Notes: generated by a model not told the origin, from the letters alone. A stretch of DNA of 64,000 nt from an uncultured Bacteroidales bacterium (GCA_903837605.1 CAILVF010000014.1:1-64000), one strand, 5' to 3'. Counted from the first letter of the stretch, positions 34,960-44,981 are shown. Program-made: numbers and translations.

Positions 34960-37588
34960 GCGAGACCAGCTGTTCGGTCAGCACCGATATCCTGGCTTCG
35001 GCATCAGCTTGTTTTTTCTTCTCAGCCTCGACCACCTTCGCCGGGGCATTACTGACAAAACCAGCATTGTCGAGCTTCTTCATGACTGTTACAAGGAAAC
35101 CCTGCTGGTAACTGAGCTCTTCCTCGATCTTTTTAATTTCATCCTCCACATTGATATTCTGAACAAGGGGAATGAAACACTCGGTGGTCCCCACGATGAA
35201 TGAAACCGAACCGGCCGGCTGATCGGGCGAATACTGCAGTTCGCTAAGGTTGCACAACTTGAAAACGACATCGTCAAAATGTGCTGTTTTTCCTGTACTT
35301 TTCTCACTGCGGATGAAAACCGGGATCTGTTCTTTGGGAGGGATGTTTTTCTCGGACCTTACCGCCCTCACCGACATGACAAGCTGCCTTACAAATTCGA
35401 ATTCAGCCATCAGTCCTTCGTCTATAAAGCCCGGCTGGGGAAGGCTTGCCTGCATGATTGATTCCTCACCCGAATTGTGCAGGACATGAAAGATCTCTTC
35501 GGTAAGAAAGGGCATAAAAGGATGCATAAGCCTGATCAGCTTTTCAAAAAACCCCAGGGTGGCTTCGTAAGTCTTACTGTCGATGGGCTGCTGGTAAGCA
35601 GGCTTGATCATCTCAAGGTACCAGGCACAGAAATCATCCCAAACGAGTTTGTATACATCTCTAAGGGCCTCCGACAACCTGTATTTATTGAATTGTTCAT
35701 TGATGTCCTTCAGGGCTGCACTGAGCACCGAATCGAACCACTCGACCGAAACCTGGTTCGACTTGGGCTGTTCTAGGGCGGGATCGGTTTCCCATTGTTT
35801 TACGAGGCGCATGGCATTCCATACCTTATTGCAGAAATTCCTTCCCTGCTCCACCAGGCTGTCGTCGTAAAGAAGGTCATTCCCTGCAGGAGAACAAAGC
35901 AGCATGCCCATGCGCACTGCATCAGCCCCGTAACGCGACATGAGTTCAACGGGTTCAGGGGAATTGCCAAGAGATTTCGACATTTTTCTGCCCTGCTTGT
36001 CACGAACGATCCCGGTAAAATAAACATTCCTGAACGGAACCTCTTTTCTATATTCCAGGCCTGCCATGATCATACGGGCAACCCAGAAAAAGATGATCTC
36101 GGGAGCGGTAACGAGGTCCATCGTGGGATAATAATAATTTATGTCAGGATTACCGGGGTTCCTGATCCCGTCAAAAACCGAAATGGGCCAGAGCCACGAC
36201 GAGAACCAGGTATCCACCACGTCTTCATCCTGCTTCAGGTCTTCAATAGTGAGCCGGGATCCGGGATCCGGGATCCGGGATTTGGCCAATTCGAAAGCTT
36301 CGGGGCGCGTCTTAGCTACCACAAAACTGCCGTCGGGGAGGTGCCATGCCGGGATCCTCTGGCCCCACAGCAACTGCCGGGAAATGCACCAGTCGGTTAC
36401 ATTCTCCATCCAGTGCCTGTACATATTCTTGTATTTGGCAGGATGAAAGCGTACCGTTTCGTTCTCAACTACTTCAAGCGCAGGTTTGGCGAGGTCTTTC
36501 ATTTTCATGAACCACTGTACCGAGATCCTTGGCTCTATCACCTCATCGGTTCTTTCAGAATAACCAACCTTATTGGTATAATCTTCGATTTTAACAATAT
36601 GCCCGGCTGCATCAAGGTCCTTAACGATCTTTGTTCGCACCTTAAACCTGTTCTCACCTGTGTATAAACGTCCTGCTTCGCTGATCGTGCCATCCGCATT
36701 AAAGATATCGATCACTTCCAGCTTGTATTTCAAACCAAGGTTGTAGTCGTTGATATCGTGTGCGGGTGTGACTTTAAGTGCCCCTGTTCCGAATTCCCTG
36801 TCGACATATTCGTCGAAGATCACAGGAATGGCCCGGTTGATCAGGGGGACAAGAATCTTTTTACCTTTCAGGCTGCGGTACCGTTCATCGTCGGGGTGAA
36901 CGCAGATGGCAGTATCACCGAGTATAGTCTCAGGCCTGGTGGTGGCTATGGTGACCCACTCCTCCCCTGCGCCTTCAACCCTGTACCTGACATAAAAAAG
37001 CTTTGAATGTACTTCCTTGTAGATCACCTCTTCGTCGGAGACTGCTGTTAGGGCTTTGGGATCCCAGTTGATCATCCTGGCCCCCCGGTAAATGAGCCCT
37101 TTATTATAGAGGTCGATAAAAACATCAATAACCGAATCAAAACGGGCTTCATCCATGGTGAAACAGGTACGCTCCCAATCACATGAAGCCCCTAATTTCT
37201 TTAGCTGCTCAAGGATGATCCCTCCGTGCTTTTCCTTCCATTCCCATGCGTGGCTTATGAATTCTTCCCTGCTCAGGCTGGATTTGTCAATGCCCTGTTC
37301 CCTGAGTTTCGCCACAACTTTTGCTTCGGTCGCAATGGAAGCATGGTCGGTTCCCGGAACCCAGCAGGCATTCTTTCCAAGCATTCGGGCGCGGCGAACA
37401 AGTATATCCTGGATGGTATTGTTCAGCATATGCCCCATATGCAATACGCCGGTCACATTCGGAGGAGGTATCACAATGCAGTATGGCTCCCTGCTGTCGG
37501 GAACCGACCTGAACAATTTTTTTTCAAGCCAGAAGCTGTACCATTTATCTTCGACGCTGGAAGGATCGTATTTTGAAGCAATTTCCAT
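34949..37588 (-). CDS. valS: Valyl-tRNA synthetase
   Basis: ValS charges tRNA-Val and edits mischarged threonine. The 879-residue protein has the HIGH motif as [15 protein letters not shown], the KMSKS motif as [11 protein letters not shown], the catalytic [13 protein letters not shown] region, an anticodon-binding domain and a C-terminal coiled coil arm. ATG 37588 ([17 protein letters not shown]) is chosen over 37615 as the usual family start. A loop just before the [11 protein letters not shown] segment contains residues [10 protein letters not shown] encoded by four GGGATCC heptamers (36256-36283), an insertion not expected in the family. Confidence 0.96.
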   Translation of the reverse strand: MEIASKYDPSSVEDKWYSFWLEKKLFRSVPDSREPYCIVIPPPNVTGVLHMGHMLNNTIQDILVRRARMLGKNACWVPGTDHASIATEAKVVAKLREQGIDKSSLSREEFISHAWEWKEKHGGIILEQLKKLGASCDWERTCFTMDEARFDSVIDVFIDLYNKGLIYRGARMINWDPKALTAVSDEEVIYKEVHSKLFYVRYRVEGAGEEWVTIATTRPETILGDTAICVHPDDERYRSLKGKKILVPLINRAIPVIFDEYVDREFGTGALKVTPAHDINDYNLGLKYKLEVIDIFNADGTISEAGRLYTGENRFKVRTKIVKDLDAAGHIVKIEDYTNKVGYSERTDEVIEPRISVQWFMKMKDLAKPALEVVENETVRFHPAKYKNMYRHWMENVTDWCISRQLLWGQRIPAWHLPDGSFVVAKTRPEAFELAKSRIPDPGSRLTIEDLKQDEDVVDTWFSSWLWPISVFDGIRNPGNPDINYYYPTMDLVTAPEIIFFWVARMIMAGLEYRKEVPFRNVYFTGIVRDKQGRKMSKSLGNSPEPVELMSRYGADAVRMGMLLCSPAGNDLLYDDSLVEQGRNFCNKVWNAMRLVKQWETDPALEQPKSNQVSVEWFDSVLSAALKDINEQFNKYRLSEALRDVYKLVWDDFCAWYLEMIKPAYQQPIDSKTYEATLGFFEKLIRLMHPFMPFLTEEIFHVLHNSGEESIMQASLPQPGFIDEGLMAEFEFVRQLVMSVRAVRSEKNIPPKEQIPVFIRSEKSTGKTAHFDDVVFKLCNLSELQYSPDQPAGSVSFIVGTTECFIPLVQNINVEDEIKKIEEELSYQQGFLVTVMKKLDNAGFVSNAPAKVVEAEKKKQADAEARISVLTEQLVSLRK
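36256..36283. repeat. Heptamer repeat within valS
   Basis: Three perfect GGGATCC units (36256-36276) and one GGGATTT. The three perfect units are 21 bp, so 7 codons, and they keep the valS frame. The unit belongs to the same GGGATNC class as the arrays at 684 and 31931. Confidence 0.85.
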
Positions 37589-37643
37589 GAGATGTTTTTT
37601 GCAAACAGGGCGCAAAGGTAGGAAAAAACAGGATGCGGCAGTA

Positions 37644-38576
37644 TCAGTACATCCTGCTTCTTTTCACCAGGTAAGGCAGAAGGACCTGGTGAAAGGAGGC
37701 ATTGATATCGGCCTCAACGAGGTCAATTTTATACTGGCCGCAACGAAGGACAAGGTCCTTCCTGAATTTCTCAATGCTTGAAAGATACTGCTGCCTGACT
37801 TCTTCGGGGAAAAGCCTGATCTCCTGGCCCGATTCCAGGTCAATGAACTTATATGGCCGGTTTTCGTAATCGAAATCCATTTCTTTTTTCTTGTCCACAA
37901 CATGAAAAAGGACCACTTCGTGCTTGTTATGCTTCAGGTGCTGCAAAGCCGAAAAAAGCTCCTCGGTCTCAGCTGAATTTTCAAACATATCGCTGAAAAT
38001 CAAAACCATCGAACGCTTGTGAATCCTTTCTGCCAGCTCGTGTATCACCTGGCTGAGAGCAGTTTTTTTTCGTGTTTCCGGTGAAATGGGATGAAGTAAT
38101 TTTTCAAGTTCCTGGTACAGGTACTTAAAATGTACCGCACTTGATTTGCATTGGGTATGGAGTTCTATGCTGTCGGAAAAAAAGCTTAAGCCGGCGGCAT
38201 CACGTTGTTTCCTTAAAAGGAACAACATGGCAGCAGCCAGGTAAATTGAAAAAGTAATTTTATTTGGCGATTGAATATCAGGGTTTTTTATAACCGGGTA
38301 GTACATTGATGAAGAAGTATCGATAAATATCTGGCATCTCAGGTTTGTTTCTTCTTCGTAACGTTTCACATACAAACGGTCGCTGCGGCCGAAAAGCTTC
38401 CAGTCGATATTCCTTATCGACTCCCCTGAATTGTACAGGCGGTGTTCGGCGAACTCAACTGAAAAACCATGAAAAGGGCTTTTATGCAAGCCGGTAATAA
38501 ATCCTTCAACAACCTGCCTGGCCAGGAGTTCCAGGGAGGAATATTGTTCAAAGCGGGATTGGTCGAGGGCGGGCAT
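37644..38576 (-). CDS. DUF58 (VWA-like) protein
   Basis: The 310-residue protein has the DUF58 signature [20 protein letters not shown] and [18 protein letters not shown], followed by a von Willebrand A-like domain with IDTSSSM as metal-ion (MIDAS) motif. DUF58 proteins usually lie in MoxR/Bat operons with MoxR ATPase and BatA-type VWA proteins. Here no MoxR is adjacent, although a BatA-like gene lies at 49421. The start at 38576 ([12 protein letters not shown]) fits the family; 38597 is possible. It lies between valS and trxA on the same strand. Confidence 0.88.
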   Translation of the reverse strand: MPALDQSRFEQYSSLELLARQVVEGFITGLHKSPFHGFSVEFAEHRLYNSGESIRNIDWKLFGRSDRLYVKRYEEETNLRCQIFIDTSSSMYYPVIKNPDIQSPNKITFSIYLAAAMLFLLRKQRDAAGLSFFSDSIELHTQCKSSAVHFKYLYQELEKLLHPISPETRKKTALSQVIHELAERIHKRSMVLIFSDMFENSAETEELFSALQHLKHNKHEVVLFHVVDKKKEMDFDYENRPYKFIDLESGQEIRLFPEEVRQQYLSSIEKFRKDLVLRCGQYKIDLVEADINASFHQVLLPYLVKRSRMY

Positions 38577-38597
38577 GGAAAAGCAGCGAGTCGGCAT

Positions 38598-38643
38598 GCC
38601 AGCGAAGTAGGGAATTTATTTCGCTGTTTCGCTTGTCGCTGGC
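38598..38643. repeat. Nested inverted repeats between trxA and DUF58 gene
   Basis: GCCAGCGA (38598-38605) and TCGCTGGC (38636-38643) form an 8-bp perfect stem. Within it AGCGAA (38601) and TTCGCT (38619-38625 area) give an alternative stem. With no T run it is a weak terminator at best; it may be an mRNA-processing or stability hairpin. Confidence 0.45.
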
Positions 38644-38646
38644 TGG

Positions 38647-38964
38647 TTAAATATGTTTTTCTATCAGGTTCTTGTAATTTGCCTTCGGAACGGCTCCAAC
38701 CTGTTTGTCAATAACTTCCCCGTTTTTGAAAAACAGTACGGTCGGGATATTGCGTACCTTATATTTTGCCGTGGTGGCAGGATTTTCATCAACATTTAAT
38801 TCGCCGGCAACTATCCTTCCTTCGTATTCAGCTGCAAGTTCATGTATTATTGGACTTACCATGCGGCAGGGGCCACACCATTCTGCAGAGAGATCAACAA
38901 CGGCTAATTTATCAGATTTCTCAACCTTTTCAGTAAAATTGGCATCAGTGAAAGTTTCAAACAT
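38647..38964 (-). CDS. trxA: Thioredoxin
   Basis: The 105-residue protein is a classic thioredoxin, a cytoplasmic disulfide reductant. The redox motif WCGPC places the cysteines at residues 30 and 33 in SAEWCGPCRMVSP, and the cis-proline lies in VRNIPTVLFFKNG. Length and fold are standard, with no signal peptide. A promoter -7 element lies just upstream at 38981-38988. Confidence 0.96.
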   Translation of the reverse strand: MFETFTDANFTEKVEKSDKLAVVDLSAEWCGPCRMVSPIIHELAAEYEGRIVAGELNVDENPATTAKYKVRNIPTVLFFKNGEVIDKQVGAVPKANYKNLIEKHI

Positions 38965-38980
38965 AATTATAAATTTTACG

Positions 38981-38988
38981 CAAAATTA
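38981..38988 (-). promoter_or_regulatory. Promoter -7 element for trxA
   Basis: Reads TAATTTTG on the minus strand, 16 bp upstream of the trxA ATG, between trxA and the end of dnaE. Confidence 0.45.
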
Positions 38989-39004
38989 ATAAATCATTTC
39001 CATT

Positions 39005-42000
39005 TTATTCAGAAAGATGAAAGCTGATCCCCGGAAAATCCCTCACAGCCTGGATCACTTCCTTTGCATTGACCCTGAATTTTTTCGAAGGAAGGTCTAT
39101 GGAAAAGGAGTCTTCGGGGTCAAGCACCCTTATCCTGAGCTGGCACTTCCCCTTGTGCTTCCTTATCAGGTTATGGAATTCCTCAACCATAGTCCCGCTC
39201 AATTCGCCAATAGGAAATGTCAGCGTCAGCATTTTGGCATTTTTCTCCAGGACCTCTGCCAGAAGTGATACATGGAGCACTTTCAGCGTCAGCTGGTCGG
39301 GATTATCAAACCTGGGCTCTATCCTTACTTTTACAAACACATGCTGGCCTTCTTCCATCAAATGTTTCATCCTCAGGTAATCCTCCGAGAAAAGGGAAAC
39401 TGAGATGAAATCAAGGTAGTCTTCAATCACAAATGAGCCAAAGGGTTTACCGGTTTTTCCGATTTTATGAGTTGCACTGATCACAGTGCCGGCAAAGCTT
39501 ACTTCCTTTCCTTTATACTGCCGCATATCGGATTTGAGGTGCTCGGTTGTGACATTGCAGAAATACCCGATCTCGGTTTTGTAGTCATCCAGAGGATGGC
39601 CGCTCATGTAAAATCCGGTAATTTCCTTCTCATACCTGAGTTGTTCTATCCTCGACCAGGGAGGGCAGTCGGGGAGCCTGAGATCCACCATTTCAACATC
39701 TGCGGCTTCCCCGAAGAGCGATTGCTGTGAACTGGATTTCCTGGAATGATAATCAGTGGCATGCCTGATCAGGCTTTCAAGAAATGTGGTCTCCTCCCCG
39801 TTTTCCTTATGAAAAAGCTGGGCCCGGTGCATCCCCTCGAAACTGTCGAAAGCTCCGGATTTCGCAAGTGCTTCCATGCAACGTTTGTTGATATGGTGGG
39901 ATGATATCCGCCTTGTAAAATCAAAAATACTCGTGAACGGGCCGTTCTTTTTTCTTTCATCGGTGATGGACATGACCGCAGCTTCTCCGACATTTTTAAT
40001 ACCGGCCATCCCGAAACGTATCTCACCCCTGCGATTCACGGTAAACTTGTTTTCACTTTCATTGACGTCAGGCCCCAACACCGAAATACCCATTCTCTTG
40101 CATTCATCGAGGAAGAGAGTTATTTCTTTGAGGTCGGTAAGGTTCCTGCTAAGTATCGCAGCCATGAATTCGGCAGGGTAATGCGCTTTCAGGTAGCCCT
40201 GGCGGTATGCCACATAGGCGTAACAGGTGGAATGGGATTTGTTGAAGGCATAATTGGCAAAGGCTTCCCAGTCTTTCCAGATCTTCGTGACCGTTTCTTC
40301 ATGGATCCCGTTCTTCTTGCATCCCTCGAAAAACTGGGGTTTGAGTTTGACCATGAGGGATTCAATCTTCTTTCCCATAGCCTTGCGGAGCGAATCGGCA
40401 TCCCCCTTGCTGAACCCGGCAAGTTGCTGGGAAAGCAGCATCACCTGCTCCTGGTAAACAGTGATGCCGTAGGTTTCCTTAAGGTATTTTTCCATCGCAG
40501 GGATGTCGTACTCAATCTTTTCCCTGCCGTGCTTGCGGTTGATATACCTTGGGATATATTCCATAGGGCCGGGCCGGTAGAGGGCGTTCATGGCGATGAG
40601 GTCCTCAATCTGGTTAGGCTTAAGCTCCCTGAGGTATTTTTTCATCCCATCCGACTCAAACTGGAAAATGCCGGTCGTTTTCCCCAGGCTGAACAGTTCG
40701 TAAGTAAGGGGATCCTCAAAAGGAATGGTTTCAATATCCAGGTCGGTCCCTTTTGACAATTTTATATTGTTCACTGCATCCTTGATGATCGCCAGGGTTT
40801 TCAGTCCCAGGAAATCCATCTTCAGCATCCCCACCTTCTCAATGTAGTCGCCGTCGAACTGGGTCACAAGCAGTTCAGACTCCTTATTGGTGGCCACCGG
40901 GATATGCTGTGTAAGTTCATCGCGCCCTATGATGATGCCGCAGGCATGAAGACCGGTTTGGCGTATGGACCCTTCAAGTTCCTCTGCATATTTCAGGGTA
41001 TCCGAAACCAGTTTGTTCGGAGATAACTTGGCGGCTTTGAGTTCGGGGACTTCTTCAAAAGCAGCTTTCAGGGTAATTCCCGGCCTGGCAGGGATGAGCT
41101 TTGTAAGAGCATTCACCTGGTCTATAGGCATCCGGTGCACGCGGCCAACATCCCTGATGGCCCCCTTGGCTGCCATGGTCCCGAAAGTGATCACCTGGGC
41201 TACTTTGTCCCTGCCATATTTGTTAACGACCCATTTAAGCACCTTGTCCCTGCCGTCTTCATCGAAATCAATATCGATATCGGGCAGGGAAACGCGGTCG
41301 GGATTAAGGAACCTCTCAAAAAGCAGATTGTATTTTAAGGGATCCACGTCGGTTATCCTGTTTGCATAAGCAACTACGGAACCGGCGGCCGATCCCCTTC
41401 CCGGACCGACTGCAACCCCCATCTCCCTGGCTGCATTAAGGAAATCCTGGACAATCAGGAAATAGCCAGGATACCCCATTTTCTTTATGACGGCAAGTTC
41501 AAAATCGATTCTCTCCCTTAATTCGGATGTGATTTCAGGGTATCTCCTTTCGGCTCCAAGATATGTAAGATGCCTTAAATATTCATCAGCATCTGTATAA
41601 TTTCCGGGCAGGGGAAAGTCAGGCATTATAGGGTCCCGGTTCAGGTCGTAAACCTCTATTTTGTCGAGGACCTCCATCGTGTTTTCGAGGGCTTCCGGGA
41701 TATCCGAAAAGAGCTTGTACATCTCTTCCTGGCTTTTAAGCCATTCCTGCCCCGTATATCTCAGGCGGTCGGGATCATCCATGAATTTCCCGGTATTAAC
41801 GCATAACAGGCGGTCATGCATTTCGGCATCCGTTTCATTCAGAAAATGAACATCGTTGGTGGCAATAAGCTTGACCCTGTACTTTTTCGAAAGCTCCACC
41901 AGGACTTTGGAGACCTCTTCCTGCCTTTCAAAAACGCTTCCATCCCTGGTGGGATCCGTTGCTTTATGCCGCATCAGCTCGAGGTAGAAATCATCCCCGA

Positions 42001-42499
42001 AAAGTTCCTTGTATTCGGCTAACAAAGCTTCGGCCCTGTTCATGTTTCCTGCCTGGATAGCCCTGGGGATCTCCCCGGCCAGGCAAGCCGAAGAAGCTAT
42101 AAGCCCTTCGTGATGCTCTTTAAGGATCTGCCTGTCAATCCTTGGTTTATAGTAAAACCCTTCGGTCCAGGAAGAAGAGATCAGCTTAACCAGATTCTGA
42201 TAACCAATAAGATTTTTAGCCAGGAGGATAAGGTGCTCGCCTTTTCGGTCGACAGTATCAACTTTATCAAAGCGTGATCGTTTTGCAACATAGGTTTCAC
42301 ACCCTATAACAGGTTTGAAGCCGGGGATCCCGGCAGCAGCTTCAAGAAACGCCTTGGCGCCAAACAGGTTGCCATGATCGGTCACTGCAACGCCTTTCAT
42401 GCCGAGAGAACTCGCTTTCTTAACCAGACCTTTCAGGTCACAGGCGCCGTCCAGGATCGAATATTGGGAATGAACATGTAAATGTGTAAAATTCAGCAT
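39005..42499 (-). CDS. dnaE: DNA polymerase III subunit alpha
   Basis: DnaE is the replicative polymerase subunit. The 1164-residue protein shows the N-terminal PHP domain (HLHVHSQYSILDGACDL, VAVTDHGNLFGA), the polymerase palm with catalytic acidic residues in PDIDIDFDEDGRDKVL, the LHACGIIIG and LYRPGPMEYIPRYINRK segments, the YQEQVM motif, a helix-hairpin-helix region and a C-terminal OB-fold (VSFAGTVISATHKIGK). Length is normal for DnaE1. It stands upstream of trxA on the same strand. Confidence 0.97.
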   Translation of the reverse strand: MLNFTHLHVHSQYSILDGACDLKGLVKKASSLGMKGVAVTDHGNLFGAKAFLEAAAGIPGFKPVIGCETYVAKRSRFDKVDTVDRKGEHLILLAKNLIGYQNLVKLISSSWTEGFYYKPRIDRQILKEHHEGLIASSACLAGEIPRAIQAGNMNRAEALLAEYKELFGDDFYLELMRHKATDPTRDGSVFERQEEVSKVLVELSKKYRVKLIATNDVHFLNETDAEMHDRLLCVNTGKFMDDPDRLRYTGQEWLKSQEEMYKLFSDIPEALENTMEVLDKIEVYDLNRDPIMPDFPLPGNYTDADEYLRHLTYLGAERRYPEITSELRERIDFELAVIKKMGYPGYFLIVQDFLNAAREMGVAVGPGRGSAAGSVVAYANRITDVDPLKYNLLFERFLNPDRVSLPDIDIDFDEDGRDKVLKWVVNKYGRDKVAQVITFGTMAAKGAIRDVGRVHRMPIDQVNALTKLIPARPGITLKAAFEEVPELKAAKLSPNKLVSDTLKYAEELEGSIRQTGLHACGIIIGRDELTQHIPVATNKESELLVTQFDGDYIEKVGMLKMDFLGLKTLAIIKDAVNNIKLSKGTDLDIETIPFEDPLTYELFSLGKTTGIFQFESDGMKKYLRELKPNQIEDLIAMNALYRPGPMEYIPRYINRKHGREKIEYDIPAMEKYLKETYGITVYQEQVMLLSQQLAGFSKGDADSLRKAMGKKIESLMVKLKPQFFEGCKKNGIHEETVTKIWKDWEAFANYAFNKSHSTCYAYVAYRQGYLKAHYPAEFMAAILSRNLTDLKEITLFLDECKRMGISVLGPDVNESENKFTVNRRGEIRFGMAGIKNVGEAAVMSITDERKKNGPFTSIFDFTRRISSHHINKRCMEALAKSGAFDSFEGMHRAQLFHKENGEETTFLESLIRHATDYHSRKSSSQQSLFGEAADVEMVDLRLPDCPPWSRIEQLRYEKEITGFYMSGHPLDDYKTEIGYFCNVTTEHLKSDMRQYKGKEVSFAGTVISATHKIGKTGKPFGSFVIEDYLDFISVSLFSEDYLRMKHLMEEGQHVFVKVRIEPRFDNPDQLTLKVLHVSLLAEVLEKNAKMLTLTFPIGELSGTMVEEFHNLIRKHKGKCQLRIRVLDPEDSFSIDLPSKKFRVNAKEVIQAVRDFPGISFHLSE

Positions 42500-42607
42500 T
42501 TTAACTAAGGCGATAAGGAAAAATTAACGGAATTCAAAAATACCTGATAAATGATTTCCATAAAGGATTGTTGAAAACTTAAAATAAATGTACCGGCTGG
42601 TGATGAC

Positions 42608-42638
42608 TTGAAATCTTTGCCGTTTTTTCTTAATTTTG
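42608..42638 (+). promoter_or_regulatory. Promoter of DUF2231 gene
   Basis: TTG at 42608-42610 and TAATTTTG at 42631-42638 are separated by 20 bp. The predicted transcript start lies about 10 bp before the ATG at 42656. Confidence 0.6.
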
Positions 42639-42655
42639 CTGTAAACTGAAAGGTT

Positions 42656-43090
42656 ATGATACCCGTATCTCATTTTCATCCGTTATCGGTTCATTTTCCC
42701 ATTGCACTGATAACAGTCGCTTTCCTGTTCGATGTCGTATCCTTGTTCTGTAAAAAAGAACCTTGTTTGTCGACTGCAGGATATTATTTACAGATCCTGG
42801 GAATGCTTGGGGCAATAGCAGCCTGGGGCACCGGGCATTTCCTTGCCGGGACAACCCAGATGGAAGGCGAGGCCATGCAGGTCAAGGGTCAGCATGAACT
42901 GTTTGCGACCCTGTCTCTTATTGCAATCATTGTTGCTACTGTTGCAAGGATTATACTTGTTTACCAGAAAACTGAAACCACCTTTTACAAATACATCCCC
43001 TTCGGACTTTCGCTGTTATCTGTAATTTTTATTACAATCACAGGCTATCTCGGAGGGAAACTCGTTATTGATTTCATGATAGGCCTTTAA
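42656..43090 (+). CDS. DUF2231 family membrane protein
   Basis: The 144-residue protein has four membrane helices and the DUF2231 signature HPLSVHFPIAL near the N-terminus, GMLGAIAAWGTGHFLAG and a conserved His in QVKGQHELFATLSL. Members are of unknown function; the invariant His residues suggest binding of haem or metal. It lies upstream of the exported rubrerythrin with a 43-bp gap and could be co-transcribed with it, which hints at a link to redox defence. Confidence 0.85.
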   Translation: MIPVSHFHPLSVHFPIALITVAFLFDVVSLFCKKEPCLSTAGYYLQILGMLGAIAAWGTGHFLAGTTQMEGEAMQVKGQHELFATLSLIAIIVATVARIILVYQKTETTFYKYIPFGLSLLSVIFITITGYLGGKLVIDFMIGL

Positions 43091-43133
43091 AATTTACAAG
43101 CATCAAACACTACTAAAAATAAAATCATAAACT

Positions 43134-43748
43134 ATGAGAATGAGAATAATTATTTCAGTGATCCTGATGTGTATCATCGGGTTTTCTTTTGCCGCCTCAG
43201 AAAAAACCATGGTGAACCTGAACGCCGCTTATAAGGGGGAATCCACCGCCTCGGCAAAATATGCCGCCTATGCAGAACAGGCCAGGAAAGAAGGATTTAT
43301 CCCGATTGCCATCATGTTTGAGGCAACCTCAAAGGCAGAGGCTGTTCATGCTTTAAACCACAAAGCGGTGATCGAAAAGATGGGCGGGAAGATCGCAGCA
43401 TTTACACCCCAGTTCACAGTTAAAACGACCAGGGAGAACCTCGAAGATGCAATAAAAGGCGAGAATTATGAAATAGCAACGATGTATCCCGACTATGTAA
43501 AAACGGCGAAAGATGATAATGCAAATGATGCTGTAAAATCTTTCCGTTGGGCCATGGAAACAGAGAAGAAGCATTCCCTGATCTATTCAAATGCCCTGAA
43601 TGCCCTGAATAAGAATGACTTGAAATCCCTGCCTAAAGTATATTGGGTATGCCCCAAGTGCGGTAATACTTATGACCAGGCAAAACCTGAGGACAAGTGT
43701 GCTTTCTGCTATACTTCCAGGGACAAGTTCATCAAGTTTGATAAATAG
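43134..43748 (+). CDS. Exported rubrerythrin
   Basis: Rubrerythrin reduces hydrogen peroxide at a di-iron site using electrons from a rubredoxin-like Fe(SCys)4 site. The 204-residue protein has di-iron motifs EATSKAEAVHALNH and METEKKHSLIY, and a C-terminal rubredoxin-like CPKCGNTYDQ...CAFC. Unusually it begins with a clear signal peptide (MRMRIIISVILMCIIGFSFAA), so the mature enzyme should sit in the periplasm or envelope. Normal rubrerythrins are cytoplasmic. How reducing power reaches it there is not evident from the sequence. Confidence 0.92.
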   Translation: MRMRIIISVILMCIIGFSFAASEKTMVNLNAAYKGESTASAKYAAYAEQARKEGFIPIAIMFEATSKAEAVHALNHKAVIEKMGGKIAAFTPQFTVKTTRENLEDAIKGENYEIATMYPDYVKTAKDDNANDAVKSFRWAMETEKKHSLIYSNALNALNKNDLKSLPKVYWVCPKCGNTYDQAKPEDKCAFCYTSRDKFIKFDK

Positions 43749-43759
43749 TTGACATACCC

Positions 43760-43791
43760 TTTGGCAATTTGATTTTATTTCACGACCTTTG
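43760..43791 (+). promoter_or_regulatory. Probable rpsP-rimM-trmN6 promoter
   Basis: TTTG at 43760-43763 and GACCTTTG at 43784-43791 are 20 bp apart. The second differs from TAnnTTTG at one base. The start of rpsP is about 55 nt past the expected transcript start. Confidence 0.5.
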
Positions 43792-43822
43792 CACCCCTGT
43801 TTAATTTACAGGTAATGTAAAG

Positions 43823-43850
43823 ATCAATTAATCAATTAATCAATTAATTA
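43823..43850 (+). repeat. Tandem ATCAATTA in rpsP leader
   Basis: Three perfect ATCAATTA octamers (43823-43846) and a half unit end 3 bp before the rpsP ATG. A short inverted repeat CTGT...ACAG precedes them (about 43797-43811). Unpaired AT-rich sequence here would favour ribosome access. Confidence 0.8.
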
Positions 43851-43853
43851 GGT

Positions 43854-44435
43854 ATGCCAACCAAAATCAGGTTACAGAGAAGAGGTAAGAGAGGCCAGCC
43901 TTTCTACCACATTGTCATTGCGGATGGTCGTGCACCACGGGATGGGAAGTTTATCGAAAAAATTGGCACTTACAACCCTTTAACAAGGCCGGCCGATATT
44001 GACATCGATTTCAACAAAGCCATTACATGGCTTACTAAAGGAGCTCAGCCCACCGACACGGTGAAAGCAATTTTAGCTTATACGGGAGTCCTTTACAAAA
44101 ATCATCTCCAGAAAGGTGTTCAAAAAGGCGCTATGACTGAAGAACAGGCCGAGATCAAATTCCAGGCCTGGATGCAAGAGAAACAGGCTAAAATCTCCAG
44201 CAAAAAGAAAGAATACGAGCTCAACATAAAAGACGCCCGTAAGAAACTTCATGAAAATGAAATCAAGCTGAACGAAGCCAAGGCATCGGCCGTAGCAAAG
44301 AAACGTGCAGAAGTCGCAGCAGCCCAGCAGGCTGCCGCCGCTCATGCTGCTGCCCCTGTTGCTGTTGCTGAAGAAGCACCGGCACCGGAAGCACCTGCCG
44401 AGCCCGTACAGGCTGAAGAACCAAAGCAGGAATAA
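43854..44435 (+). CDS. rpsP: 30S ribosomal protein S16 with long C-terminal tail
   Basis: The first 80 or so residues are a normal S16 (MPTKIRLQRRGKRGQPFYHIVIADGRAPRDGKFIEKIGTY is the family start in shorter pieces PTKIRLQRRGKRG and APRDGKFIEKIGTYNP). The protein is 193 residues because of a Lys/Glu-rich helical stretch and an Ala/Pro/Glu-rich tail ending in acidic repeats. Such tails are common in Bacteroidota S16. It lies 20 bp before rimM in the usual S16-RimM order. Confidence 0.96.
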   Translation: MPTKIRLQRRGKRGQPFYHIVIADGRAPRDGKFIEKIGTYNPLTRPADIDIDFNKAITWLTKGAQPTDTVKAILAYTGVLYKNHLQKGVQKGAMTEEQAEIKFQAWMQEKQAKISSKKKEYELNIKDARKKLHENEIKLNEAKASAVAKKRAEVAAAQQAAAAHAAAPVAVAEEAPAPEAPAEPVQAEEPKQE

Positions 44436-44455
44436 GCTTAATCTGAGCTTGTCTC

Positions 44456-44980
44456 ATGCAACGCGATGATTTTTATTACCTGGGCAAGATACTTAAAACA
44501 GTTGGTAATAAAGGTCAGTTAATGGTTCACCTCGACGTGGATGAACCTTTAAATTATGAAGAATTGGAATCCGTTTACCTTGATGTGTATGGTGAGCGGA
44601 TTCCTTTTTTTATTACTGCCATGCAGCTGAAAAACCGCAATTCGGCAATCATTTCCTTTTCCGACGTCCTTACTACGGATGAGGCGGAAGAATATATAGG
44701 AAGGGAAATGTTTTTACCTCTGGACAGCTTGCCAAAACTCAGCGGAAAACAATTTTATTTTCATGAAATTGAAGGGTTTACGGTAATCGATAAAAATTAT
44801 GGCAAGCTCGGCATCCTGGAATCTGTTCTGGATTTTAACCATCAGGCCCTGTTCCAGGTACGGCATGGTGAGAAAGAAATCCTGATTCCCGTGGTTGACC
44901 AGGTAATCAGGGAGATTGACCGGGAAAATAGGATCCTCAGTATTGAAGCACCTGAAGGTTTAATCGACATTTACCTTTAA
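44456..44980 (+). CDS. rimM: Ribosome maturation factor RimM
   Basis: RimM assists maturation of the 30S subunit head and binds S19. The 174-residue protein has the N-terminal beta-barrel motif YLGKILKTVGNKGQLMVHL and the C-terminal PRC-barrel (YFHEIEGFTVIDKNYGKLG, ILIPVVDQVIREID). Its place directly after rpsP is the classic arrangement. It starts 20 bp after the rpsP stop and ends one base before trmN6. Confidence 0.95.
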   Translation: MQRDDFYYLGKILKTVGNKGQLMVHLDVDEPLNYEELESVYLDVYGERIPFFITAMQLKNRNSAIISFSDVLTTDEAEEYIGREMFLPLDSLPKLSGKQFYFHEIEGFTVIDKNYGKLGILESVLDFNHQALFQVRHGEKEILIPVVDQVIREIDRENRILSIEAPEGLIDIYL

Positions 44981-44981
44981 T

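Noticed and set aside
35795..36667. Open frame of 290 codons on the plus strand
   Set aside because: It is antisense to valS and shows Arg/His/Pro-rich shadow composition.
40181..40756. Open frame of 191 codons on the plus strand
   Set aside because: Antisense to dnaE within the polymerase domain.
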